DNA of 64,000 nucleotides from Anthoceros angustus. Taxonomy: Eukaryota; Streptophyta; Anthocerotopsida; Anthocerotales; Anthocerotaceae. Where the stretch lies: the NCBI GenBank assembly GCA_010909165.1, contig VJWM01000016.1:434001-498000 (forward strand). The letters run 5' to 3'. The position numbers and the translations under genes are program-made. The number at the start of each line of letters is the position of its first letter. The stretch's first letter is position 1. Below are positions 1-13,142 of the stretch, in pieces. Under the pieces are notes generated by a model that was not told the DNA's origin, did no database searches, and saw only the letters and a list, made by a program, of their open reading frames with translations.

Positions 1-360
1 ATCTTTCACAAGGGACCCTTCACCATGTACCATCCTTCCAAAATCAGAGATCAGTAGTACTGCCCTTTGAGACGATCTTTAACCTTGTACAGAGCATTTG
101 GGTCCTGCGCAATGATAACATGGTCGCGCCCATTTGCTTTCTGCCAGGTTGGTTGCTGTTCCAACCAGGCCACTAGCTTTTCTTGCATCTGTTCATCACT
201 GTATGTCGACTTTTGAGGGTTGGGGACCATATTCACAAGCAGGCTAAGGGAAGAGAAGAATGGGACATAGAAGACATCAGCCTCACTGGGAGTTTTAACC
301 CTGATAGCCACAGGATTAGTCTTGAAGCCGTTGGCTTGAGCAGATCACTGAAGAGATGCC
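1..360 (-). pseudogene. GT47 exon 1 fragment
   Basis: Copy of 7472-7833, covering the middle of exon 1 of the GT47 gene (the stretch containing [15 protein letters not shown] and [16 protein letters not shown]). It is cut at both ends: on the left by the window edge and on the right by a join at GAGATGCC (353-360). One T is missing from a run near position 78, which shifts the frame relative to the intact gene. It has no start codon, promoter or splice context of its own. Confidence 0.85.
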
Positions 361-495
361 CGGTTTGGTAGATGCGGGTGGGGGCGGAAGGGGGCCTTTC
401 GTAGGCCCTGTGCTGCTGATGGTGGTCCTTTATGTCGCGTTTCAAGGTGCTGCCCAGCTATTTTCATCGAATCTAAAGTGGTGCACAAGTTGCGT

Positions 496-504
<9 letters not shown>
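353..504 (+). pseudogene. Inverted fragment of GT47 exon 1 start
   Basis: Inverted copy of 8165-8313, the N-terminal coding part of the GT47 gene with the signal-anchor segment. The start codon itself lies just beyond the join. It is fused on the left through GAGATGCC and on the right through GCTTCCAAT. A C run and a TTT run are each shorter than in the source. Confidence 0.8.
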
Positions 505-1246
<742 letters not shown>

Positions 1247-1257
<11 letters not shown>

Positions 1258-1301
1258 TTGAGAACTAGGGGCCTGCTTAAGGATAATGGGGAACCTGTGG
1301 A
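1247..1301 (+). pseudogene. Short inverted GT47 exon 1 piece
   Basis: A 55 bp inverted copy of 7878-7932 from exon 1. It is flanked by an 11 bp shared word on the left and a 10 bp shared word (AACCTGTGGA) on the right. Its small size and flanking shared words are typical of a template-switch product. Confidence 0.8.
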
Positions 1302-1998
1302 AAAACTTCTTAAAACGTGGCTTTCCTCGTTTCTGCTGCAAAGAAACTGCACATCATATAACCTGATTTAGGCCCATAATCTGAAACCACTGAGCGTAAG
1401 CTTAACCTGATGCAGCTCATTACCCCTGCGGCCGAAGCAGCATTCTTGTGTTCCACTGATCTTGCCATACACGGGCAGGTCATCAGGTCAAGAAGCACAA
1501 CTCAAATGCTCACCTGAGAAAAAAAAGATAAAACCTGCGCGTCAGGATGTACAACGGCTGTGCGATAAAATTTTCTCAGATAGCTTTAGGTTTGATTATT
1601 CTGTTCCTAGGCTTCCAATGTGATGACCCTCTTACATGCGGGGCGCTTCCGTTTGAGCAAATGCAAGAGCAGTCCTCCCCTCGCTCCATCCCGGTAACAA
1701 TACGCTTATCTCGATGTACCATGCTTTATCAGAGGTATCTTGTTTTGGACTTGTCCAGATCTGATTGATTGCTCCATCTGGTGCATCGTACTCAAGTACT
1801 TCCTTACCTGCAGGCAATGAGTTTTCATCTTTCTCAGTCAGAACTCAGGGATCATAAGGAACACAACAACAACCTGGGTGCACAGGTACATTCCCAACAA
1901 GCCTAGGTGGATAGACTCAATTACCTCGCGCATTCGTTGCTGGTACTTGATAAGCCTTTCACTATTCACATTCCTAAGTCGATGGGCTAAATATCCAG
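1292..1998 (-). pseudogene. GT47 3' flank, exon 3 and part of exon 2, copied fragment
   Basis: Collinear copy of 6229-6945. It carries the 3' flank, all of exon 3 and the beginning of the exon 2 copy (minus strand). Compared with the source it lacks TCCG near 1388, GC near 1757, an A near 1797 and AA in the HindIII-like AAGCTT near 1720. The frame is broken. The right join is AATATCCAG (1990-1998). Confidence 0.85.
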
Positions 1999-2056
1999 GC
2001 AACCAGCACAGTGCGGAATGGCATCTCTTCAGTGATCTGCCAACGGCTTCCAAGAC
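1990..2056 (+). pseudogene. Short inverted GT47 exon 1 piece with 6 bp deletion
   Basis: Inverted copy of 7791-7863 with CTCAAG missing. It is joined to the G-patch fragment through CTTCCAAGAC, a 10 bp word present both in GT47 exon 1 and in the G-patch gene (4869-4878). Confidence 0.75.
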
Positions 2057-2842
2057 GCGGCTACTTTCAAGGTGTCAGGATCTACTGCCCCAGTAAGCAT
2101 GTTGCCAACTACATCGACTTGAGTTCTAACAGCTAAGTGATGTGCAGAGGCAAGGAGACCAGGTGCTGGAAACTTAGGATTTTCTCTGATATTGAAATCA
2201 GCAAAATTGAGGAGGTACCACACTATTCAAGACTTTACTCAATGTTGTGAACACTCTTCTTTAAGTTGCTCCAATGTGAATAGCAATGGTCTGTGGTGTT
2301 TCGTTTTGTCTAGCTTATGAACCAGTATTTTGCAGAGGAAGCAGCGGTATAGGGATCGTGCGGCTGAACCAAGAATTTTTTGCACAACGGATTGGAACTG
2401 GACCTGGGCAGAAGGCCTTGCCAGTGCATGAATTGGAGGCTTGAGGCAGAGCTTGCAACAGACATGGTAGGTGCGCTAGAAAGAGTTGCCGCACCTAGTC
2501 TGGGAGAAGACAACAAAGGGAAACGTATGCTCATGGGCATGGGGTGGCAGGAGGTTGGTTCAATCTGTGTGTATACGCATGCGACTTACCTGTGCTTATA
2601 GCTGGAGCACAAACATAGTAAGGACAGGGCTGATGTTGGCATGAAATCGTACTCACTTTGATTGCTGCTGCAGGGACAATCGTTAGGAGTTTCAAGTGAA
2701 GGTCTCAAAGATCCTATACAGGCATCTGGTAACTCTGGCCGAGCTGGTCTAGGCTGGACTTGACTTGTGATTGCATGAAAGTCCAAAAGATATCCATCCC
2801 ACTCCTCTAGGAAACCGCCCTGAGGGGCGGACAGTGAAATCA
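2047..2842 (+). pseudogene. Second copy of the G-patch gene 3' end
   Basis: Copy of 4869-5670 containing the last exons of the G-patch gene. The RYRDR stretch is present but followed by indels; the codons for the G-patch core (MGWQE, then GQSLGVSSEGLKDP after the intron) are readable. The exon has lost about six bases (GAGCTGCTGCC reads GAGTTGCC) and gained a T in TTTTT, so the frame is disturbed. The right join to the inverted arm is GTGAAATCA. Confidence 0.8.
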
Positions 2843-4816
2843 AGGAGGGAAAATTCGAGACGAACTTTTCCAACTCTTGAGGGTGAGTGATATGTTTATC
2901 AGACATGGTACACAGTCTCGAGAAAAGCAGGCGCGTGGCCACGCAGGGGATGAGGACATCTAAGTTTTGTCTTCATCCTGGTGATACTCCATCAGCATGC
3001 AGACTGTTTGATGCCATCGTCAGCATATGTGTACCTGTGATTGTGGTGACGACATAGAACTTCCATTTGAAGATCAAATAGACTACAGCCAGTTCTCCAT
3101 CTTTGTTCCAACGTCAAAAGCTCTCAAGTCTGGATATTTAGCCCATCGACTTAGGAATGTGAATAGTGAAAGGCTTATCAAGTACCAGCAACGAATGCGC
3201 GAGGTAATTGAGTCTATCCACCTTAGGCTTGTTGGGAATGTACCTGTGCACCCAGGTTGTTGTTGTGTTCCTTATGATCCCTGAGTTCTGAGAAAAGATG
3301 AAAACTCATTGCCTGCAGGTAAGGAAGTACTTTGAGTACGATGCACCAGATGGAGCAATCAATCAGATCTGGCGACAAGTCCAAAACAAGATACCTCTGA
3401 TAAAGCTTATGGTACATCGAGATAAGCGTATTGTTACCGGGATGGAGCGAGGGAGGACTGCTCTTGCATTTGCTCAAACGGAAGCGCCCCGCATGTAAGA
3501 GGGTCATCACATTTGGAAGCCTAGGAACAGAATAATCAAACCTAAAGCTATCTGAGAAAATTTTATCGCACAGTTGTACATCCTGACGCAGGTTTTATCT
3601 TTTTTCTCAGGTGAGCATTTGAGTTGTGCTTCTTGACCTGATGACCTGCCCGTGTATGGCAAGATCAGTGGAACACAAGAATGCTGCTTCGCTGGCCGCA
3701 GGTAATGAGCTGCATCAGGTTAAGCTTACGCTCAGGTGGTTTCAGATTATGGGCCTAAATCAGGTTATATGATGTGCAGTTTCTTTGCAGGGGAAACGAG
3801 GAAAGCCACGTTTTAGAAGTTTTTCCACAGGTTTTAGTTTCTCCACTTTGTATCATCAATTGCCTAGTGCTATCACGAAGGACTAGAGACATACAACACG
3901 ATTTTTCGCGTGGAAGGCCACGTGTCATGCTGGTGTATTAAGAGGTTGCTTGATTTAAGTCCACGTGTTTGATGGAAGACTGCTTCCTGCGAGGTGACAT
4001 TTACACTGGTCTTTCATTTCTGCCAAGTCGCACATGCGTTCCAATCATTGAAAGTATGACTTCTCCACATGCACGTACGAGGTTTCATGAGGAGTCAGCA
4101 AAATTACTGAACAAGTCACCTCACATTTCTGATGCTGTAGCGCCGATCACCCGTGTGATCTTAGTTTAATTCTAATAGATCAGCATGCAGATCAGAGTCC
4201 GGCTTTCATTTGTCAGCAGCAAATCGCTAGACATGCCAAGATGCTCATGTCACATTTTTTCGGGGCTTGAACAGCCAGATCATCCCTGGTCCAACTCTCC
4301 CACACTCTGCATAGATTTCTTTCCATCAGGCCCTTATTAGAGGTGACCGTTCAAGCCAAGGTTTAAAGTTCAGAAGCTTTCCTTGCTTGATTTCACTGTC
4401 CGCCCCTCAGGGCGGTTTCCTAAGTGGGATGGATATCTTTTGGACTTTCATGCAATCACAAGTCAAGTCCAGCCTAGACCAGCTCGGCCAGAGTTACCAG
4501 ATGCCTGTATAGGATCTTTGAGACCTTCACTTGAAACTCCTAACGATTGTCCCTGCAGCAGCAATCAAAGTGAGTACGATTTCATGCCAACATCAGCCCC
4601 GTCCTTACTATGTTTGTGCTCCAGCTATAAGCACAGGTAAGTCGCATGCGTATACACACAGATTGAACCAACCTCCTGCCACCCCATGCCCATGAGCATA
4701 CGTTTCCCTTTGTTGTCTTCTCCCAGACTAGGTGCGGCAGCAGCTCTTTCTAGCGCACCTACCATGTCTGTTGCAAGCTCTGCCTCAAGCCTCTCCAATT
4801 CATGCACTGGCAAGGC
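2834..4816. repeat. Left arm of a ~2 kb inverted repeat
   Basis: Reverse complement of 5238-7247. It therefore carries the G-patch gene 3' end on the minus strand (about 4430-4816) and GT47 exons 2-3 with 3' flank on the plus strand (about 2850-3560). The arms flank a 421 bp spacer (4817-5237). Differences between arms are mostly one to four missing or extra bases (for example TTTCC against TTCC, CCAAATG against CCAATG) with a few substitutions. The outer end is joined to the patchwork at GTGAAATCA. Neither gene copy in this arm has an unbroken coding frame. Confidence 0.9.
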
Positions 4817-4827
4817 AAACACTTCAG

Positions 4828-5591
4828 GTGGTGTCAAAACCGTTTGTTCCCAACCTAGGTCACTGGCGCTTCCAAGACGCGGCTACTTTCAAGGTGTCAG
4901 GATCTACTGCCCCAGTAAGCATGTTGCCAACTACACATCGACTTGAGTTCTAACAGCTAAGTGATGTGCAGAGGGCAAGGAGACCAGGTGCTGGAAACTT
5001 AAGGATTTTCTCTGATATTGAAATCAGCAAAATTGAGGAGGTACCACTATTCAAGACTTTACTCAATGTTGTGAACACTCTTCTTTAAGTTGCTCCAATG
5101 TGAATAGCAATGGTCTGTGGTGTTTCGTTTTGTCTAGCTTATGAACCAGTATTTTGCAGAGGAAGCAGCGGTATAGGGATCGTGCGGCTGAACGAAGAAT
5201 TTTGCACAACGGGATTGGAACTGGACCTGGGCAGAAGGCCTTGCCAGTGCATGAATTGGAGAGGCTTGAGGCAGAGCTTGCAACAGACATGGTAGGTGCG
5301 CTAGAAAGAGCTGCTGCCGCACCTAGTCTGGGAGAAGACAACAAAGGGAAACGTATGCTCATGGGCATGGGGTGGCAGGAGGTTGGTTCAATCTGTGTGT
5401 ATACGCATGCGACTTACCTGTGCTTATAGCTGGAGCACAAACATAGTAAGGACGGGGCTGATGTTGGCATGAAATCGTACTCACTTTGATTGCTGCTGCA
5501 GGGACAATCGTTAGGAGTTTCAAGTGAAGGTCTCAAAGATCCTATACAGGCATCTGGTAACTCTGGCCGAGCTGGTCTAGGCTGGACTTGA
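4828..5591 (+). CDS. G-patch domain protein, 3' exons only (SUA/RBM5-like splicing factor)
   Basis: I read three exons, all joined in phase 0: 4828-4914, 5160-5381 and 5502-5591. The middle exon encodes RKQRYRDRAAERRILHNG and then the start of a G-patch, MLMGMGWQE. The last exon supplies GQSLGVSSEGLKDP and ends in AGLGWT-stop, completing a canonical glycine-rich G-patch at the C terminus. In plants and animals the combination of an RYRDRA-ERR motif and a terminal G-patch is found in spliceosome-associated proteins such as SUA and RBM5/10, which act in the nucleus on alternative splicing. The 5' part of the gene is absent: left of 4817 the sequence turns into the inverted repeat. So this is a truncated gene as assembled. 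The gene is convergent with GT47. Confidence 0.7.
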
Positions 5592-7247
5592 CTTGTGATT
5601 GCATGAAAGTCCAAAAGATATCCATCCCACTCCTCTAGGAAACCGCCCTGAGGGGCGGACAGTGAAATCAAGCAAGGAAAGCTTCTGAACTTTAAACCTT
5701 GGCTTGAACGGTCACCTCTAATAAGGGCCTGATGGAAAGAAATCTATGCAGAGTGTGGGAGAGTTGGACCAGGGATGATCTGGCTGTTCAAGCCCCGAAA
5801 AAAATGTGACATGAGCATCTTGGCATGTCTAGCGATTTGCTGCTGACAAATGAAAGCCGGACTCCGATCTGCATGCTGATCTATTAGAATTAAACTAAGA
5901 TCACACGGGTGATCGGCGCTACAGCATCAGAAATGTGAGGTGACTTGTTCAGTAATTTGCTGACTCCTCATGAAACCTCGTACGTGCATGTGGAGAAGTC
6001 ATACTTTCAATGATTGGAACGCATGTGCGACTTGGCAGAAATGAAAGACCAGTGTGTAAAATGTCACCTCGCAGGAAGCAGTCTTCCATCAAACACGTGG
6101 ACTTAAATCAAGCAACCTCTTAATACACCAGCATGACACGTGGCCTTTCCACGCGAAAAATCGTGTTGTATGTCTCTAGTCCTTCGTGATGGCACTAGGC
6201 AATTATGATACAAAGTGGAGAAACTAAAAACCTGTGGAAAAACTTCTTAAAACGTGGCTTTCCTCGTTTCCCCTGCAAAGAAACTGCACATCATATAACC
6301 TGATTTAGGCCCATAATCTGAAACCACTTCCGAGCGTAAGCTTAACCTGATGCAGCTCATTACCTGCGGCCAGCGAAGCAGCATTCTTGTGTTCCACTGA
6401 TCTTGCCATACACGGGCAGGTCATCAGGTCAAGAAGCACAACTCAAATGCTCACCTGAGAAAAAAAAGATAAAACCTGCGCGTCAGGATGTACAACGGCT
6501 GTGCGATAAAATTTTCTCAGATAGCTTTAGGTTTGATTATTCTGTTCCTAGGCTTCCAATGTGATGACCCTCTTACATGCGGGGCGCTTCCGTTTGAGCA
6601 AATGCAAGAGCAGTCCTCCCCTCGCTCCATCCCGGTAACAATACGCTTATCTCGATGTACCATAAGCTTTATCAGAGGTATCTTGTTTTGGACTTGTCGC
6701 CAGATCTGATTGATTGCTCCATCTGGTGCATCGTACTCAAAGTACTTCCTTACCTGCAGGCAATGAGTTTTCATCTTTCTCAGTCAGAACTCAGGGATCA
6801 TAAGGAACACAACAACAACCTGGGTGCACAGGTACATTCCCAACAAGCCTAAGGTGGATAGACTCAATTACCTCGCGCATTCGTTGCTGGTACTTGATAA
6901 GCCTTTCACTATTCACATTCCTAAGTCGATGGGCTAAATATCCAGACTTGAGAGCTTTTGACGTTGGAACAAAGATGGAGAACTGGCTGTAGTCTATTTG
7001 ATCTTCAAATGGAAGTTCTATGTCGTCACTCACAATCACAGGTACACATATGCTGACGATGGCATCAAACAGTCTGCATGCTGATGGAGTATCACCAGCA
7101 GGATGAAGACAAAACTTAGATGTCCTCATCCCCTGCGTGGCCACGCGCCTGCTTTCTCGAGACTGTGTACCATGTCTGATAAACATATCACTCTCACCCT
7201 CCAAGAGTTGGAAAAGTTCGTCTCGAATTTTCCCTCCCTGATTTCAC
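5238..7247. repeat. Right (intact) arm of the ~2 kb inverted repeat
   Basis: This arm holds the intact ends of two convergent genes: the last G-patch exons (plus strand) and exons 2-3 of GT47 (minus strand). All frames here are open and all splice sites are canonical, so I take this arm as the source and 2834-4816 as the copy. Its outer end (7239-7247, TGATTTCAC) lies at the acceptor of GT47 exon 2. Confidence 0.85.
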
Positions 7248-8329
7248 ACAGCACAACGATTAGCCGCCTAAGATCATGACAAGAAACAATGCTGTTCATC
7301 ATCCTCCACCAGTAATTTGAGCAGTACAATCCACAAGAAGGTCAAATGCCTACATCTGAAGCTCACCTCTTTTCTGTAGCGGTTTCCCATGAAAAAGAGG
7401 AGTGTATCTCTAGTCAGAGTCGCATTCTCATACTCATATGACGTAATTCGATGCGTATAAGGGAGAATGACATCTTTCACAAGGGACCCTTCACCATGTA
7501 CCATCCTTCCAAAATCAGAGATCAGTAGTACTGCCCTTTTGAGACGATCTTTAACCTTGTACAGAGCATTTGGGTCCTGCGCAATGATAACATGGTCGCG
7601 CCCATTTGCTTTCTGCCAGGTTGGTTGCTGTTCCAACCAGGCCACTAGCTTTTCTTGCATCTGTTCATCACTGTATGTCGACTTTTGAGGGTTGGGGACC
7701 ATATTCACAAGCAGGCTAAGGGAAGAGAAGAATGGGACATAGAAGACATCAGCCTCACTGGGAGTTTTAACCCTGATAGCCACAGGATTAGTCTTGGAAG
7801 CCGTTGGCTTGAGCAGATCACTGAAGAGATGCCATTCCGCACTGTGCTGGTTGCCTGGATATTGCAATTGCGCATCATCCACAGGTTCCCCATTATCCTT
7901 AAGCAGGCCCCTAGTTCTCAAGTACTGCTCAATCACCCCGTACGTGAACTCCCTTGGAAGATCATACATGAAAACTTTGAGAGCGGTATCAGCTTGCCAC
8001 ATTGGAAACTCCTCTGTCGTACCATGCCCATGATCAATTCCATGTGATACATCATCAACGACGCTTTCCTCAGTACCAACTTCCTCATCACCACTGACGT
8101 GCTCAACATGCAAAACGGACTCGGCTGGCTCACCTGTAACCGCAAGCGCATTCTGGCCAACGAGATTGGAAGCACGCAACTTGTGCACCACTTTAGATTC
8201 GATGAAAAATAGCTGGGCAGCACCTTGAAACGCGACATAAAGGACCACCATCAGCAGCACAGGGCCTACGAAAGGCCCCCCCCTTCCGCCCCACCCGCAT
8301 CTACCAAACCGGGGCATCTCTCCAACCAC
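6517..8329 (-). CDS. GT47 exostosin-family glycosyltransferase, ARAD-like
   Basis: Three exons in phase 0 (8329-7367, 7237-6872, 6753-6517) give about 521 residues. A short N terminus is followed by one signal-anchor helix ([17 protein letters not shown]), so this is a type II Golgi membrane protein. The exostosin domain starts at [11 protein letters not shown] and includes [64 protein letters not shown] and a C-terminal [17 protein letters not shown]. These match the plant GT47 subgroup containing ARAD1, implicated in pectic arabinan synthesis. The exact donor, acceptor and linkage are inferred only from the family. This is the only unbroken copy; five or more broken fragments lie to its left. 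Confidence 0.88.
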
Positions 8330-10590
8330 TCTAAACGTGGGAACTGGAACAAAAATCCCCTTCCCCGCTCATCATCTACAGCAGCTCCAAGATCGTGAGC
8401 GTCCTAACCAAACACCAAACCTAGGGGTTCTCCCTTCCAGCAAAGTACTAACACCGGGATTCGAAACAAGAAGTCCACCAAAAGAATCCTACATTAGGGA
8501 TCAGACACAAAAAAAAGGAGGAACTTGTTACAAGATGAGAGGCGTCCCGTCCCACCCGACAAGCAAGGTCAGATTCTCAGACCGAGAACTGAGCCGCACA
8601 GGAATTGCCAGCCTACAAAGCTTACATCAGGAAATCCCCAAGGTCAGAACATAACAAAACGGTGGGATCAGCGACGAAAACAAACAAAGAAAAGACGGCG
8701 AGATTCCAACCACTGATCCCAAAAGGGATTCTCCCAAGCAAGCCACACAACGGAAAAAAAAAAAATCGACTAGCCGCAAACCTGGAACCAATCCAGGGCG
8801 AAAAAAATCAAAGATTCGGCAAGCCAGGCTCCAACAAGAACCTCTACAGATCCGGAGCTGGTGAGAAAAGCGAGAGGCAGAATCCCCGGTCAGAGCTACC
8901 GCAATCTGGATGGCACGAGTTCCGGGTCACCGCGACGCGGAAACCTCCTGCCATAGCATTTCCGCGTCAAGGAGGGAAGCGCGGGGAATTGCAGCGTCCG
9001 GTTGCTGCGACGAGGCGCAGGAACTGCATTGCGCAGGAACGCAGTGAGGGTGGCAGACGCGGCCACGTCCCGGCTTGCAGGGCGGGCGCGGTGCGCGCTG
9101 GTAAACCTTGCCAGGAGGAAGATGGAAAACGCCTGCCTTCCCTTGCCTTGCCTTGCTTCGGGTTGCCTCCGCTCCGCTCGGAGGCGACAGGCAGGGGAGC
9201 GGGACCAGGAAAGAGACGACTCAACAGCTGCCGACTGGTTTCATGAGTATGAAAGGGGGTATGTGCGGGATAGCTTACCTAACCGCCCGGGCCGGGCGCC
9301 GGGCCGGGCACAAGGGGGCGTCCATGTTCATCCGATCACAGGTTAAGCCGGTAGTACCCCCTGAGCCGCGTTCCAGACTTCCCGTTTGTCGACCGCCTGA
9401 CTGTCGCGCGACTGGATGGCCCCGGGCCTGGGCCCCGGCGCCCGCCAAGAAGTGTATTAAAGTCGGCGGTTGAAACGCGCGGGTATAGAATACATATTAC
9501 GTCCAACGCCTGTATGTACATCACATCAAAGGCTGTACAGCGTGGCGCGTCGCCTGCCGCGACTGACATCGCCAGCCTTCCAGCCTGCAGCAATCTCTTT
9601 GTTGGTCAGATATGCCGCGATGAAGGGGCGTTGTGCACGAACTGGCGGTAGTGGACACTGGCATCGCGAACAGTGCGGGAGGGACACGATTCATTGAACC
9701 TCGGCCTGCCGCAAGCTGTCAATGAGCAGTGGCGTGAATCTGCCTGGTGGAATCTGCGCTCATACTGTTATAAAACAGGTCTCATCGCGGAGAAAAGAGT
9801 CTTGGTTTTCTCTCACGAGTGCTTCTCTTTCCAGCTCAACTGTCTGTACACTGTGACCTCACCGCCACGATGTGTTGCAGCACTCTCCCCTGTGCGTGCT
9901 CCGGAAGTGAAGAGAAAAGCGTACAAAAGTCAGGCTGCTGCTACACGAGGCCGCCAGTGCGATCAAGTCGACGAGGAAGAAGCTCTAGATAAAACAGGCC
10001 GGGAAGAGCTCCTAAGTCTGCGGATCCAGACTCGATCCTATGATAGGAAGAGGAGAAATCCAGTGAAACCAGGCGGTGTGGAAAGAGGAGGATAAGCAGG
10101 TTCACAAATTTCTTGGTGGGAGATGAGAGGCGACCCCGGAGCCAAACAACGCTGGACGAGGTGCTTCCTAATCCGAGCATGCAAGGACCACATCTGTCTT
10201 TGCCACGGGCGGAAGTATAACGATGGCCAGAAAGATTTGTGTGTAGGCACAGCAAGAAGTGGCTGTCGCACGTGCCCTAAGTAATATCCGGAGGGCCTCC
10301 CCCGCAACCTGTCTGAAGTATTTGCGGTTTCCAACGCCAGCATCCGCGAGGATGCAAGTTGACAGTGTGCGTGCCCTGCATCGCCTACAAACCAGTCTCT
10401 CCCCCCTGCAACAGTATATCTAAGAAATCAGAGCAAGAAGAAAAGAACCAAAGCCTTTTGCTGGTCTTTCAAAGCATTTGTCGCCTTCACACGAAGGAGT
10501 GAACCAACCCCATCCACCAGCGCACAGCCGTCAGAGTCAGCACATATCTTGGATTTATGAGCATTTGTTCTGCATCTCCCACGCAATCGA
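8330..10590. other. Intergenic, no gene recognised
   Basis: Upstream of GT47. The part next to the start codon (8330-8900) is A-rich on the plus strand and probably includes the GT47 leader and promoter. At 8940-9470 the DNA becomes GC-rich, with repeated GGGCCGGGC words near 9280-9310. Open frames here are short and overlap on both strands, as expected for GC-rich non-coding DNA. Confidence 0.5.
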
Positions 10591-10599
10591 GATGCAATG

Positions 10600-11150
10600 G
10601 AATGCAACCGGTCATCCCAAAGGCCATGGACGTGTTCACCAGGTTAGGCAAACCAAATGCCTTTATGGGGTTTTCCATAATTTCAGCACATGCTAAACTT
10701 TGAAAACCGAATGAGGCCCTTCATATGTACCATGAGATGCATATGTCAGGTGCGAAGGCGGATGCCCACGTCTTTGCACCGCACTTCAAGCTTGTATATT
10801 TGCTGCCGACTTGGAATCGGGGAGAAAAGTGCATTGTGATGGAATTCCTGCTGACTCGTTTGTTGGCAACTGCCTGTGGACATGTATGCAAAATGTGGGG
10901 GACTGAAAGATGCACGACAGGTTTTTGAAAGCTTGTCCGAAAAGGATGTGGTTACATGGGCGTCCCTCATTGCTGGGTATGCATTGCAAGGGCTTGGGCA
11001 AGAGGCAATTGTTTTGTATGGAAGAATGGAGGAGGAGGGCCTGATTGTGGTGACCATGTTACTTTTGCTTGTCTTTTGAAGGCCTATGCAAGCGCTGGTG
11101 CATTACAAAAGGGCAGGCAGCTGCACTCACAGTTTGTGGAAGGAGGACAG
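10600..11150 (+). pseudogene. Degenerate PPR (PLS-class) gene fragment
   Basis: Readable PPR pieces occur in shifting frames: KAMDVFTRLGKPNAF with ISAHAKL near 10620-10690, IPADSFVGNCL near 10845-10880, then DMYAKCGGLKDARQVF, EKDVVTWASLIAGY and LKAYASAGALQKGRQLHS up to about 11140. About two bases are missing between NCL and DMYAKCG, and another shift lies near 11050. PPR proteins of this class bind organellar RNA, usually for C-to-U editing. No start, no complete repeat array and no E/DYW end is present, so it is a relic. Confidence 0.8.
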
Positions 11151-11159
11151 TAGGGTAAC

Positions 11160-13142
11160 TTACTGGTGGAGTCAGAGGGGACGGGGCACTTTTTTTTTCG
11201 CACGAAACTCGTACAATACGCCATAGGCATTTATAAGAATATACTACCCAATCTAGTACGGAGGTGCTACCTCACCACACATGCTCATATGTCCGCTTTG
11301 GCACCCCAACCAAGAGGGGCCAAGCACCAAATGACACATACTTATTTTTCTTCCAAACGCTGTTTCTGCTTCAAAACCTTTCAACATTTCCAACCAAAAA
11401 CAAAGAGGCACTCATGTTTGAGAGATTGTGACACTATGTTTTTAGAGTCTCCCACCCTACCCTATACGATTTTGTTTTCTTCAATGCTATCACATGGCAG
11501 CCAAACCCCAACCCGGCCATCGCACTAGCCACCCCATGTGGTTGCCAAACCCTACCTCGGCCGCGGCCATGGTCTTCCAACCCCATCTCAGCTGCGGCCA
11601 CGGCCACAGCCATGGTTTGCGAACCCTTCCGCGGCCGTGTCCGCATCTTCTGAGCAACTGACATTCCATTGGTCTTTTTCTTGGGGAACCCGAGATTTAC
11701 AGAAAAGGAAGAAACGAGATCGTGCTGGAAACAGAAAGAGGGGATGGTGATGGAACATGCAAGCAGCTTTCAGAGCTTCTTAGTTAGGGCCTTCATACCT
11801 TTTGAGATAGCTCCGCGTACATTTGGGTGCCCTCAACATCGTCAAAACAACTTCAATCTCCACATCATGCCCAAGTTTTTCAACAACACCATGCTTCCAA
11901 CCCTTCCCTACTACCAAGTCTGTTACAAATTGAGACCTTGCATTCCAACCAAATTACTGTAGCTGGCCATTTATGTGATCCCAAACTGCATCCTGCACAT
12001 GATGGTCGCAAACGTCCTATGGAGAAAGCTAATCCTTGAAGCTTGACAAGTCTGCGGGCTGGTATACTAGAGCTTAATAGCTTCCTGTCATGCATAGAGA
12101 GAGTCACAACGCATGCAGTGTCCTCAACTTTATGCGGGCTTCACGTCTTCTCTCCTTCACACAATTGCATGATCAACACAAGCGAAAACGATGGACCTCC
12201 AGCAATCAGCCACAGTAGCGCTTAAACTTCCAACATCAACACTCACCAACAACACCATGAACTTCTAGCATCAACAACAATCAACCAGTTCACGACTGCT
12301 TTGATAAAGCTACACTTTGTGAATGGCTCCATGAGCAAGAGTGTAGATGTCCTTCAGTGTTTCCAATTTGAGGTTTGTACAAACGTTTTAGTTTCAAGCA
12401 CCATGTGTTGGGAAGCATAATTGAAGGCATTCCTTGCGACTCATATGATAGTTTGAATTGAAGAGGGTCTCTTGTGGTCGTTCTGACAAAGCTGTGACTG
12501 GCAGGAACCTGAGCAGGAAGAAGAGACTCAAAATACATATAAAGATGTTGAGATGTTGAGGCTACAAGCGACCAAAGATGCGGCCAGGTGGTAAGAATGG
12601 ATGCTATAAACTTGCCGAGAGGAAATGGCCTCGCAGTCGAGTATGCAGTTGTGATGGGTATCCTTGGCCACATCCTGGATGAAGTGAAGCAAGCAACAGA
12701 CTTGCAGGCAACTACTGAAATACAGAAGGCAATTGTTGAGTCTCCTGTAATATAAAAGAACGAGATTTGCAAAGGGCAGCACTAAAAGTTCCAGCATCAG
12801 TAACCATCAGCCATACCGGCATCTAAACTTCGCATCTGCAGTAATTAATCACACTAGCACCAGCATCTATACTACAATCTGACCAAGAACGTATCCATGG
12901 GCTTGCAACGATCACAAGTTCACAACAAAGGGGAGTCATACCATTCATAAAAAAAGAAAGTCCACTGCACATCGCAAAATTGCACAGCTTGCATCATACT
13001 CTAATTCCTACTACAGCCTTCCTATGGTGCATCCTTTGCCTCCCCTACTGCGGGCTTCCTACGGCGCATCCTTTGCTTCCCCTAACACAAAGCATACAGG
13101 AGCTACTGCTGTAGCTCCAACCCCCTGGGTTGAGAACTAAGC
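11160..13142. other. Intergenic, no gene recognised
   Basis: Mixed-composition DNA without a convincing gene. The stretch 11490-11640 is rich in repeated CGGCCACGGCC-type words. A 55-codon open frame on the plus strand (about 12591-12758) has plausible codon texture (GNGLAVEYAVVMGILGHIL) but no start context, splice partner or family that I recognise. The rest shows no structure I can name. Confidence 0.4.

Noticed and set aside
3969-4169. 66-codon plus-strand frame
   Set aside because: Lies in the copied 3' flank between two convergent genes. The corresponding sequence in the intact arm has indels that break it.
4383-4640. 85-codon frame rich in Pro, Ser and Cys (also at 5671-5414 and 2942-2586 on the minus strand)
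   Set aside because: It is antisense to the last G-patch exon and its intron; the G-patch reading explains the conservation between copies.
12290-12772. 160-codon minus-strand frame
   Set aside because: Amino-acid composition is odd (many Ser, Thr, Cys, Phe) and no family is recognisable. A shorter frame on the plus strand has better texture, but neither can be supported.
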